A stretch of DNA of 64,000 bases. Origin: UBA1479 sp048263775 (GTDB lineage Bacteria; Pseudomonadota; Alphaproteobacteria; Rhodospirillales; Casp-alpha2). Numbering within the stretch: the first letter of the stretch is position 1; each line of letters opens with the position of its first letter. Made by a program: the position numbers and the translations under genes. Positions 1-6,888 of the stretch are shown one piece after another. The notes beneath the pieces were generated by a model. That model was given only the letters and a program-made list of their open reading frames with translations. It was not told the DNA's origin and did no database searches. The stretch lies in the NCBI GenBank assembly GCA_048263775.1, contig JBLXDU010000004.1, forward strand, positions 1-64,000, given 5' to 3'.

Positions 1-387
1 CCGCGCCCATGGCCCGGGCCGCGGGCGGCCCCGGTGATCTCCCCTGCCGTCTTCCCGGCACACCCCGCCCCTGCCCCGGACCCCGCCCGCGGCAAACAGG
101 TTTACGATCGCTGCCTGGCCTGTCATGCCGTCGCCCATGACCGGGTCGGCCCGCGCCATTGCGGGCTCAAGGGCCGGCGGGCCGGGGGCATGCCCGGGTT
201 CGAGTATTCCGATGCCATGCGGGCCACGGGGTTCATTTGGAACGACCAAACCCTCGACCGGTTTCTGGCCGACCCGTTGGGGGTCGTGCCCGGGACCACA
301 ATGACCTATGACGGTATCAAGGACGCGCGGGATCGCCGCGACCTCGTCGCCTATCTGCTGTCCCTGCCGCCCTGCGGCGGCCGATAA
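1..387 (+). CDS. c-type cytochrome, class I (5' end outside window)
   Basis: Small soluble electron-carrier cytochrome c. Counting from a GTG at 34, a CLACH heme-attachment motif covers residues 27-31 (Cys27, Cys30, His31), and a PGTTM segment supplies the likely axial Met90 before a C-terminal helix typical of cytochrome c550-like proteins. Such proteins act in the periplasm and need a signal peptide, but none follows the GTG at 34. The frame is open back to base 1, so the real start probably lies before the window and the gene is partial. The heme fold is clear; the redox partner is unknown. Confidence 0.8.
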   Translation, partial: PRPWPGPRAAPVISPAVFPAHPAPAPDPARGKQVYDRCLACHAVAHDRVGPRHCGLKGRRAGGMPGFEYSDAMRATGFIWNDQTLDRFLADPLGVVPGTTMTYDGIKDARDRRDLVAYLLSLPPCGGR

Positions 388-591
388 GACGGCGATCGAC
401 GACAAGCGGCCGCTTTCTGTTACAAGTTGCCATGGAATGGTCGCAATGCCGCCCTGATGTCGTCCCCCTTGCGCGACATTCAGGGCCGCATGTTTGAAGG
501 GTGGCCCCAAGGGAGCAATGCCGATAAGGCCTTGCAACGCCCAGGGGCCGACCACATCTTGGCCACACGGCCGCACCGGCAACGAAAAGTG

Positions 592-1449
592 ATGAACATG
601 ACCGCATGCCTGCAGCGCCTGACCCCCGCGCGGTGGACCGCCACGGCGGGCCTTACCGCCATCCTTCTGGCCGCCGCCGGGATCGTCTTCGACCTGACCG
701 ACCGCGACGTGCGGCAGGAAGCCATGGGCAAGGCCCGCGCCGTGGCCGCCCTGGCCCACGACCCCCTGCATGCCGTGTCCTTGGACAAGGTCCGCCGGAC
801 CGGCGTGGTGCCGCCCGTGTTCGCGGCCCGCATCGCAACCGACCTGGACGCCCTCGACCTTGAGGCCAAGAAACAGGCCTTCCTCAAAATCGCCCTGCCC
901 CTGGTCGCCCGCGAAAACGCCCGCATCCGAGGCGAGCGCCGCCACATCACCGGCCCGGCCAAGGACGTACCCGAATACATCTGGGAAAAATACCAGGTAA
1001 CGCCCGGCGACATTGCCACCCTGCGCCGGCGGATCGACGTCATTCCCGCCTCCATGGTGCTGGCCCAGGCCGCGCTGGAAAGCGGCTGGGGCACCTCGCG
1101 CTTCGCGCGCGACGCCAACAACCTGTTCGGCATCCGCACCTACAACCCGGACACACCGGGGCTGGAGCCGGAAAAGGCCGACGGCTTCAAGGTCGTGAAA
1201 TATGCCGACCTGAGCGAAGGCATGGGCCATTACATGCTGAACCTGAACACCCACCCGGCCTATCTGGAGTTCCGCCAGGCACGCCTTGAGATGCGCGCCC
1301 TGGGCCGCGACCCGGACGCGCGGCACCTGGCGACGCGGCTGACCCAATATTCGGAAATCCCCAAGACCTACAGCAAGCTGCTGCACCAGATCATCGACGC
1401 GGAAAAGCTGGAGGATTTCGACGGCGTGCGCCTGATCGACGAAGGCTGA
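592..1449 (+). CDS. Bax-like glucosaminidase-domain protein
   Basis: Predicted peptidoglycan hydrolase of the Bax/FlgJ-C glucosaminidase family (N-acetylglucosaminidase), about 285 aa. The stretch around residues 154-180 (SMVLAQAALESGWGTSRFA, then NNLFGI) is the family core, and Glu163 is the expected catalytic acid. I chose the ATG at 592, with another two codons later, because a hydrophobic N-terminal helix (about residues 16-34) follows directly and would anchor or export the protein. The longer frame from 427 would bury that helix. It lies two bases from the convergent sirtuin gene. The physiological target is inferred only from the family. Confidence 0.8.
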   Translation: MNMTACLQRLTPARWTATAGLTAILLAAAGIVFDLTDRDVRQEAMGKARAVAALAHDPLHAVSLDKVRRTGVVPPVFAARIATDLDALDLEAKKQAFLKIALPLVARENARIRGERRHITGPAKDVPEYIWEKYQVTPGDIATLRRRIDVIPASMVLAQAALESGWGTSRFARDANNLFGIRTYNPDTPGLEPEKADGFKVVKYADLSEGMGHYMLNLNTHPAYLEFRQARLEMRALGRDPDARHLATRLTQYSEIPKTYSKLLHQIIDAEKLEDFDGVRLIDEG

Positions 1450-1450
1450 T

Positions 1451-2200
1451 CTAGTCCACGGCGGCCAACCCCCGCATCAGCAGATCATCGACAAAGGCCG
1501 GCACGGTTTCCGACGCGGGACCGTAGCGGGCGTGCTCGAACAGGCTCGCCCCCTCGCTGGGTTCCAGGTTCAATTCCATTGTCCGCGCGCGGCCGATCAT
1601 GCGCACCTGGCGCACATATCCCGCCGCCGGATAGACATTGCCCGACGTGCCGATGGACAGGAACAGGCCGCAATCGCCGATCGCGTCGTCAATGTCATCC
1701 AGGCCCAGGGGCATTTCCCCGAACCACACCACATGCGGGCGCAGGGTGCCGAGGGATCCGCAAGCCGGACAGGCATGGTCCAAGGTGATTTCGTCCCGCC
1801 ACGGATGCACCCCGGTACAGGCCGTGCAGCGCGCCTTCAGCAGCTCACCATGCATATGGATCAGGTTTTTCGATCCGGCGCGTTCGTGCAGGTCGTCGAT
1901 GTTCTGGGTCACGACCAGAACATCGCCCGGCCATTCGGCCTCCAGCCGCGCCAGGGCCAAATGGGCGGCGTTGGGATGCACGCCGTCGGCGACGGCCCCT
2001 CGGCGCCGGGCGTTGTAGAACCCCAGAACCCGTTCCGGGTCGCGGGCATAGGCTTCGGGCGTGGCCACGTCCTCGATGCGGTAGCGGGCCCAGATGCCGT
2101 CCGCATCGCGGAAGGTCGCAAGCCCCGATTCCTTGGATATGCCCGCACCGGTCAGAATCACGATGGACGGCTGATCTTCCGTCGTCCCCGCATCAGCCAT
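1451..2200 (-). CDS. cobB: NAD-dependent deacylase, CobB-type sirtuin
   Basis: Cytosolic sirtuin removing acetyl or succinyl groups from lysines with NAD. Visible motifs in order: the GAGISKESGLATFR nucleotide-binding segment, FYNARRR (the Tyr/Arg pair linked in CobB and SIRT5 to acidic acyl groups), TQNIDDLHERAG, the catalytic HMHGE, two CxxC zinc pairs (CTAC and CPAC) and WFGEMP. Length of 249 aa is normal. An AAGGG ribosome-binding site precedes the ATG. Acetyl-CoA synthetase, the classic CobB substrate, is encoded about 28 kb away; any regulatory link between the two here is inference. Confidence 0.9.
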   Translation of the reverse strand: MADAGTTEDQPSIVILTGAGISKESGLATFRDADGIWARYRIEDVATPEAYARDPERVLGFYNARRRGAVADGVHPNAAHLALARLEAEWPGDVLVVTQNIDDLHERAGSKNLIHMHGELLKARCTACTGVHPWRDEITLDHACPACGSLGTLRPHVVWFGEMPLGLDDIDDAIGDCGLFLSIGTSGNVYPAAGYVRQVRMIGRARTMELNLEPSEGASLFEHARYGPASETVPAFVDDLLMRGLAAVD

Positions 2201-2280
2201 GGTTGTCGCCCTTCCCCGCCGCGCGCTAAGCTGCGCCGTCTGATTTCACCGCCGCACTATTTAAGAGAGAGGGCCGCACC

Positions 2281-2760
2281 TTGGTCAACGTTCTGTTCGT
2301 CTGCCTTGGCAACATCTGCCGCTCGCCAACGGCCGAGGGCGTGTTCCGCGACCTGATTCGCCGCGAAGGCCTGGACGCCGACATCAAGACCGATTCCGCC
2401 GGCACCAGCGATTGGCATATCGGCGAACCGCCGGACCGCCGAGCCCAGGAAGCCGCCAAACGCCGGGGCGTCGATCTGTCGGACCTGCGTTGCCGCCAAG
2501 CCCGGACCGAGGATTTCGAGGATTTCGACTACGTGCTCGCCATGGATCGGCGCAACCATGCGGCCCTGTCCGTGCTGGCACCCCAGGGACGGGGGGACCG
2601 CCTGCACATGTTCCTGTCGTTCGCCCCTCAGCTTGGCCTGACGGAAGTGCCCGATCCCTACTACGGCGCCGGCGACGGGTTCGAACAGGTGCTGGATATG
2701 ATCGAGGACGCGTCCCGGGGCCTGCTCGACCACATCCGCGCAACCAATCTGGCGCGCTGA
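2281..2760 (+). CDS. low molecular weight protein-tyrosine phosphatase
   Basis: Cytosolic phosphotyrosine phosphatase of 159 aa, normal family length. The signature CLGNICRS gives nucleophile Cys8 and Arg14 (C-x5-R) at the N-terminus, and PDPYYG near residue 125 supplies the general-acid Asp125. The start is a TTG at 2281; no ATG or GTG lies closer to the fixed N-terminal motif. The gene diverges from the sirtuin, with an 80-bp gap holding both promoters. In many bacteria such enzymes control tyrosine kinases for exopolysaccharide export, but no kinase is seen in this window. Confidence 0.9.
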   Translation: MVNVLFVCLGNICRSPTAEGVFRDLIRREGLDADIKTDSAGTSDWHIGEPPDRRAQEAAKRRGVDLSDLRCRQARTEDFEDFDYVLAMDRRNHAALSVLAPQGRGDRLHMFLSFAPQLGLTEVPDPYYGAGDGFEQVLDMIEDASRGLLDHIRATNLAR

Positions 2761-2851
2761 CCCGAAACCCGGGCGCGTTGCATCCTTTCTTTACAAGCGA
2801 TGGCCGCAGCCCGTACACCTGCGGCCCCTTGATCCCTTCGGCGAGTAATCC

Positions 2852-3505
2852 ATGCTTTTGATATTCGACTGCGACGGCGTGCTGGTGGACAGCGAGATGA
2901 TCGCATCGCGCGTGCTGGCCGGCCAACTGTCGGCCCTGGGCTATCCCATCACCGCCAAGCAGTGCCGTGAACGCTTCACCGGCAAATGGATGACCGATGT
3001 CGTCAACCTGGTGCGCGGCGAAGGCGTCGAGGTGCCTGACGATTTCATCGAGACCCTGAAGGTCAAGGACCGGGAAGCCTTCCAGCGCGAATTGAAACCC
3101 ATGCCGGGCGTATTGGAGATGGTGCGGGAGCTCACCCATGAGCGCTGCGTCGCCTCGTCCGGCCCGATCGTGAAGATCGAGACGACCCTGGGTGTCACCG
3201 GCCTGCTGCCGTTTTTCAAGCCGCATTTGTTCTCTGCCGGCATGGTCAAACAGGGCAAGCCGGCGCCGGACCTGTTCCTTCACGCCGCCAATGCCATGGG
3301 CCGGGCGCCGGAAGACTGCCTGGTGATCGAGGATTCCACCGCTGGGGTGACCGGGGCGCGGCGCGCGGGCATGCGGGTCCTAGGCTTCGCAGGTGCCTCC
3401 CACGCCAGGGAGGTCGCGAATTACGGGGAAACCCTGATGGCAGCCGGGGCCGAGATCGTGTTCGACGACATGACGCGCCTGCCCGATCTGATCAAGGGCG
3501 CCTAG
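2852..3505 (+). CDS. HAD-superfamily phosphatase (subfamily IA)
   Basis: Haloacid-dehalogenase-like phosphohydrolase, 217 aa. Motif I is FDCDGVLVDSE with Asp6 nucleophile and Asp8 acid/base; a helical cap follows; motif III Lys lies in KQGKPAPDLF and motif IV in VIEDSTAGVTGA. The motifs fit the beta-phosphoglucomutase/phosphoglycolate phosphatase-like group, but the substrate cannot be read from sequence. The stop codon overlaps the stop of the convergent ThpR gene within the four bases CTAG at 3502-3505. Confidence 0.85.
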   Translation: MLLIFDCDGVLVDSEMIASRVLAGQLSALGYPITAKQCRERFTGKWMTDVVNLVRGEGVEVPDDFIETLKVKDREAFQRELKPMPGVLEMVRELTHERCVASSGPIVKIETTLGVTGLLPFFKPHLFSAGMVKQGKPAPDLFLHAANAMGRAPEDCLVIEDSTAGVTGARRAGMRVLGFAGASHAREVANYGETLMAAGAEIVFDDMTRLPDLIKGA

Positions 3506-4101
3506 ACCTCACTGTCGGCGTAGTCGGCGGCCAGGTCCTCGAAATCGCCGTAGTCGGCATAATCGAATGTGCGCAGGGGATAGCGGCAGACCGGCGTGTA
3601 ATGCGCCCCTTCGCCGCCCAGCGTGCTTTCGAACAGCACGAATCGTTCCACCGTGAAGGGTCGGGTCGTGAACCCGGCGTGGTCTTCGAGGAACCGCTGC
3701 GCGGCAACCTCCGGCGTGCCCTTAAGCCGCGCCAGGGTGACATGGGGCTTGAACTTGCGCTGTTCCTCGGCAAAGCCGGCGCGGACCGCCGCACGCTCCA
3801 CCTTGTCATGAAGATGGACAAGCGCGCCTGAGGATTCGAGCCCGGCCCAGATCGCCCGAAGCCGCCCGCGCGAGGCGAAACTGCCGACCCCGTGGAACGC
3901 CAGATCGAAGGCCGGCACGTCGATGTCGGCCAGGGCGTCGTCCAGATCGGCCGCCTGATGGCGGTCGGCCTCGCCGATGAAACGCAGGGTGATGTGGAAA
4001 TTCTCGGGGGGAACCCAGCGCGCCCCGTTGATACCGGCGCGCAGCAGGCCAAGGGTGAGACGAAGGTCTTCGGGCAGGTCCAATCCGACGAAAAGGCGCA
4101 T
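3502..4101 (-). CDS. thpR: RNA 2',3'-cyclic phosphodiesterase (ThpR/LigT)
   Basis: 2H phosphoesterase opening 2',3'-cyclic phosphate RNA ends, 199 aa. Both HxT catalytic motifs are intact: HITL at His36 and HVTL at His120. I start at the ATG at 4101 because the protein then begins MRLFVGLDLPED, the usual family N-terminus, and a strong AGGGAGG Shine-Dalgarno lies about seven bases upstream. The longer open frame to 4203 has neither feature. About 245 bases upstream (4102-4346) carry no convincing gene. Confidence 0.9.
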   Translation of the reverse strand: MRLFVGLDLPEDLRLTLGLLRAGINGARWVPPENFHITLRFIGEADRHQAADLDDALADIDVPAFDLAFHGVGSFASRGRLRAIWAGLESSGALVHLHDKVERAAVRAGFAEEQRKFKPHVTLARLKGTPEVAAQRFLEDHAGFTTRPFTVERFVLFESTLGGEGAHYTPVCRYPLRTFDYADYGDFEDLAADYADSEV

Positions 4102-4346
4102 CACGCGGCCTCCCTGGCTGTTGGCTTCCCGGAACAGACGACACCGTTCCCTTGCCTTCGCTTCTATGGCGTCGGTTTGGGGATGTCCAGACGAATGCAT
4201 CAAGGAGCCAAGGAAGCCGCCCGGACAACGCCGCTTTCCAGGCCCCGAGGGTCGAAAGCAAATGCGGCACCATCATGGCGCGGTTGGGCGGCGGTGGAAA
4301 AAACCGGGGGCGAAATGGTCCCGATTCGCGGGATCGGCGGCGGACC

Positions 4347-5462
4347 CTAGAGGAACAGCGCCAGCACGCCCGTATAACCGTAGAGCCGAGCGTTGGAAAT
4401 CTCGCCGTTGCCGTAGAAGCCGATCAGGGGGATATCGCCCAGACGTTCGACGATCAGGGCCATTTCCTTGCCGGGTGCTCCGAACATGCCGGGGCCGCGC
4501 GCGACGCAGGAAAAATACAGCCCGCCCCGGGGCGGGGACGGCAGGCGCGCCTTCAGGCCGTTGACCATGTCGGCCAAATCCTGTTCGGCGGAGATCGGGT
4601 CGCGGCGCACGAACATGACGCGGTCGCCGGTCTCGACCGCACCGCCGACGGCGACCCAGCCGCGGTCCACGTCGATGCCGAGAAGCGAGCGCACCAGATA
4701 ATCCCGGGTGTCTGACCCTGGCACGGGGAAGGCCGCATGAATGTATCCCGCGACCCGTTCCAGATTGCGCGCCAGAAGTTCACCGATGTCAGCCTTCATG
4801 ACGTCGAGTGCCCGCTTGCCGTCGATCGACATGATGATGTTGTCCTCGGCCTCGGTCACTTGGCGCGGCTCGCCCACGGGTGTGCAGCCCTGGCTGAGCC
4901 CCGTCGCGACCTGGACCTGCGGTCCGAACAGAACGCCCGAGACCCCGCCCTTGGCGATCGTGCCCGCGATCTGCGGACCGCTGCCGCGCGACGCCGTCAG
5001 CCCGCCGACCAGGAACGACGACAGGCCGCTCGCGGTTTCCTCCAAAAGCTCGGGCAGATGGTGGTTGTAGGGATCGCCATGAACCACGCCGAAGGGCGCG
5101 GCGCCATCGTCGACCCAGCCGCGCAGCCCCGCCGGCATGTCGCCGAGCCCGCCGCGCAGGACCGGAAACACCCGGAACGAATCAGCGGGAAAGGCGCCCA
5201 GCAGCACCGCCGCCGCCGGCTCGTCGTGATATTCCTGGGCGCCTGCACAGATGCCCATGCCGACGGTGCCGACCCAGTCCTCGACGCCCGAAGTCTGACG
5301 CAGGAAGGTGAGGATCGACGTCAGATCGTCGGCCAGCGCGTCGGTGACATAGAGGAAGCCCAGGTTGGCGCCCTCGGGGATGGGATCGAGCTGACGGGCA
5401 CAGTCGCGCGCGACCTCGGCCCAGTCCGATCCCCCCGCATGGGCATGTTTGAAGCCGCTCAC
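4347..5462 (-). CDS. FIST N- and C-domain sensory protein
   Basis: Protein of 371 aa with the FIST-N/FIST-C architecture, a predicted small-ligand-binding input module usually tied to signal transduction. No kinase, methyl-acceptor or cyclic-nucleotide output domain is attached. FIST-N covers about residues 20-205 and FIST-C runs from there to the end. I start at the GTG at 5462, which overlaps the upstream esterase stop in GTGA (5459-5462), indicating translational coupling. The frame stays open much further upstream, but that part only shadows the esterase gene. The ligand is unknown. Confidence 0.8.
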   Translation of the reverse strand: MSGFKHAHAGGSDWAEVARDCARQLDPIPEGANLGFLYVTDALADDLTSILTFLRQTSGVEDWVGTVGMGICAGAQEYHDEPAAAVLLGAFPADSFRVFPVLRGGLGDMPAGLRGWVDDGAAPFGVVHGDPYNHHLPELLEETASGLSSFLVGGLTASRGSGPQIAGTIAKGGVSGVLFGPQVQVATGLSQGCTPVGEPRQVTEAEDNIIMSIDGKRALDVMKADIGELLARNLERVAGYIHAAFPVPGSDTRDYLVRSLLGIDVDRGWVAVGGAVETGDRVMFVRRDPISAEQDLADMVNGLKARLPSPPRGGLYFSCVARGPGMFGAPGKEMALIVERLGDIPLIGFYGNGEISNARLYGYTGVLALFL

Positions 5463-6124
5463 GACGCCCCCGCTTTCGTCTTCGCCCGCGCCAGCAGGTC
5501 CAGCACATAGGGCAGGATACGGTCGACGACGGCCCGCACCCCCTTGGGATTGGGATGAATGCCGTCGTCCTGGTTCAATTCCGGTTTGGTCGCAACACCG
5601 GCCAGGAAGAAGGGATAGAACAGCACGTCGTGCTTTTCCGCGAGGCGCGGGAAGACCGCGTTGAAATCGTCCGCGTAGTCGCGGCCCAGGTTGGGTGGGG
5701 CCAGCATACCGGTCAGCAGCACGGGCAGGTCGGCCGTGCGAATATCGGCAATGATGGCGTCCAGATTGTCGAAAGTCGCCTTGGGATCGAGGCCGCGCAG
5801 GCCGTCGTTGGCGCCCAGTTCGACAATCACCGCATCGGGCTTGTCGCCGAGCGCCCAGCCGATCCGCGCCCGTCCGCCGGCCGTGGTGTCGCCTGACACG
5901 CCCGCGTTCAGGACCACGACGTCGCGCCCGGCATCCTTCAACGCCGCCTGCAGCTGCGCCGTGAATCCGTCTTCCGCCTTCAGCCCGTAGCCCGCGGTCA
6001 GGCTGTCGCCCAGCACGAGCAGACGCAGCGGTGGGGCCGCGCCCGCGGCCGGGGAAAACCACATCAGCGCCAACAGAAAGACAGCCGCCGCGTTGACATT
6101 CGCGGCCTTACGCACATATCCCAT
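5459..6124 (-). CDS. tesA: GDSL/SGNH esterase, TesA-like arylesterase
   Basis: Secreted SGNH-family hydrolase (lysophospholipase/thioesterase I/arylesterase). From the ATG at 6124 there is a clear signal peptide (about residues 1-30, ending AAGAA), then VLGDSLTAGYG with nucleophile Ser41, the GANDGLRG block, and DGIHPNPKG carrying the catalytic Asp and His. An ATG at 6154 in the same frame would overlap the divergent ABC gene start, so it is less likely though possible. Divergent tesA next to the ybbA-ybbP ABC genes is a conserved arrangement, known in E. coli. The FIST gene is coupled downstream. Confidence 0.85.
   Translation of the reverse strand: MGYVRKAANVNAAAVFLLALMWFSPAAGAAPPLRLLVLGDSLTAGYGLKAEDGFTAQLQAALKDAGRDVVVLNAGVSGDTTAGGRARIGWALGDKPDAVIVELGANDGLRGLDPKATFDNLDAIIADIRTADLPVLLTGMLAPPNLGRDYADDFNAVFPRLAEKHDVLFYPFFLAGVATKPELNQDDGIHPNPKGVRAVVDRILPYVLDLLARAKTKAGAS
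6093..6120 (+). promoter_or_regulatory. candidate sigma70 promoter for ybbA-ybbP
   Basis: A perfect TTGACA (6093-6098) is followed after 16 bases by CATATC (6115-6120), a weak -10 box. It would start transcription about 25 bases before the ABC ATPase gene. It lies inside the divergent esterase's signal-peptide codons, so the two genes' control regions overlap. Seen by eye only. Confidence 0.35.
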
Positions 6125-6152
6125 GATAGACAAACGGCGGCGGAACGATTGC

Positions 6153-6884
6153 ATGGATGCTCATCCGAATGGAAAGACCGGCCCGGTGACGCCCGCGGTA
6201 CGGACGCGCGACCTGCGCCTTACCCTGGAGAGCGAAGCCGGTGAGGTCAATATCCTTAAAGGCATTGATCTGACCGTCGGGGCGGGCGAAACCCTGGGCA
6301 TTGTCGGTCCCTCCGGGTCAGGCAAGACGTCGCTGTTGATGGTTCTGGGCGGCCTGGAACAGGCGACAGGCGGCGAGGTCGCCGTCGCCGGCCATGACCT
6401 GACGGCCCTGGACGAAGACGGCCTGGCCCGGTTCCGTCGCGACAACCTGGGCATCGTGTTCCAGGATTTCCACCTGATCCCGACCATGACGGCGTTGGAA
6501 AACGTCGCCGTGGCATTGGAATTCGCCGGGCGGAGCGACGCCTTCGACCGCGCGGCCGAAGAACTGACCGCCGTCGGCCTGGGCCATCGCACCAGCCATT
6601 ATCCGGGCCAGCTGTCGGGCGGCGAACAGCAGCGCGTGGCGCTCGCCCGCGCCTTCGCCGGATCGCCCAAGTTGTTGCTGGCGGACGAACCGACGGGCAA
6701 CCTGGACGAACACACCAGCGACCAGATCATCGACCTGCTGTTCGGCATGCACCAACGCCTGGGCACCACCTTGCTGCTGGTCACCCACCAAAAATCCCTG
6801 GCCGAACGCTGCGGGCGCATGCTGACCATCCGCGACGGCCTGGTCGCGAACGACCAGACCGCCCTGCGCATGGCGGGGGACTGA
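6153..6884 (+). CDS. ybbA: ABC transporter ATP-binding protein, YbbA/LolD type
   Basis: ATPase subunit of a MacB/LolCDE-superfamily ABC system, about 243 aa. Walker A is GPSGSGKTS (residues 52-60), the Q-loop is VFQDFHLIP, the signature is LSGGEQQRVALARA, Walker B is LLLADEPTGNLD and the switch His is in LLVTHQ. I chose the ATG at 6153, which abuts the divergent esterase; a longer frame starting at 6093 would lie inside that gene. The permease starts four bases after the stop, so the two form an operon. In this family ATP drives extraction of lipid or lipoprotein substrates; the cargo here is unknown. Confidence 0.92.
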   Translation: MDAHPNGKTGPVTPAVRTRDLRLTLESEAGEVNILKGIDLTVGAGETLGIVGPSGSGKTSLLMVLGGLEQATGGEVAVAGHDLTALDEDGLARFRRDNLGIVFQDFHLIPTMTALENVAVALEFAGRSDAFDRAAEELTAVGLGHRTSHYPGQLSGGEQQRVALARAFAGSPKLLLADEPTGNLDEHTSDQIIDLLFGMHQRLGTTLLLVTHQKSLAERCGRMLTIRDGLVANDQTALRMAGD

Positions 6885-6888
6885 CTCC

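Noticed and set aside
5463..6062. 200-codon upstream extension of the FIST protein
   Set aside because: It lies wholly inside the esterase gene in another frame and is Arg/Gly-rich junk; the GTG in GTGA gives a coupled start.
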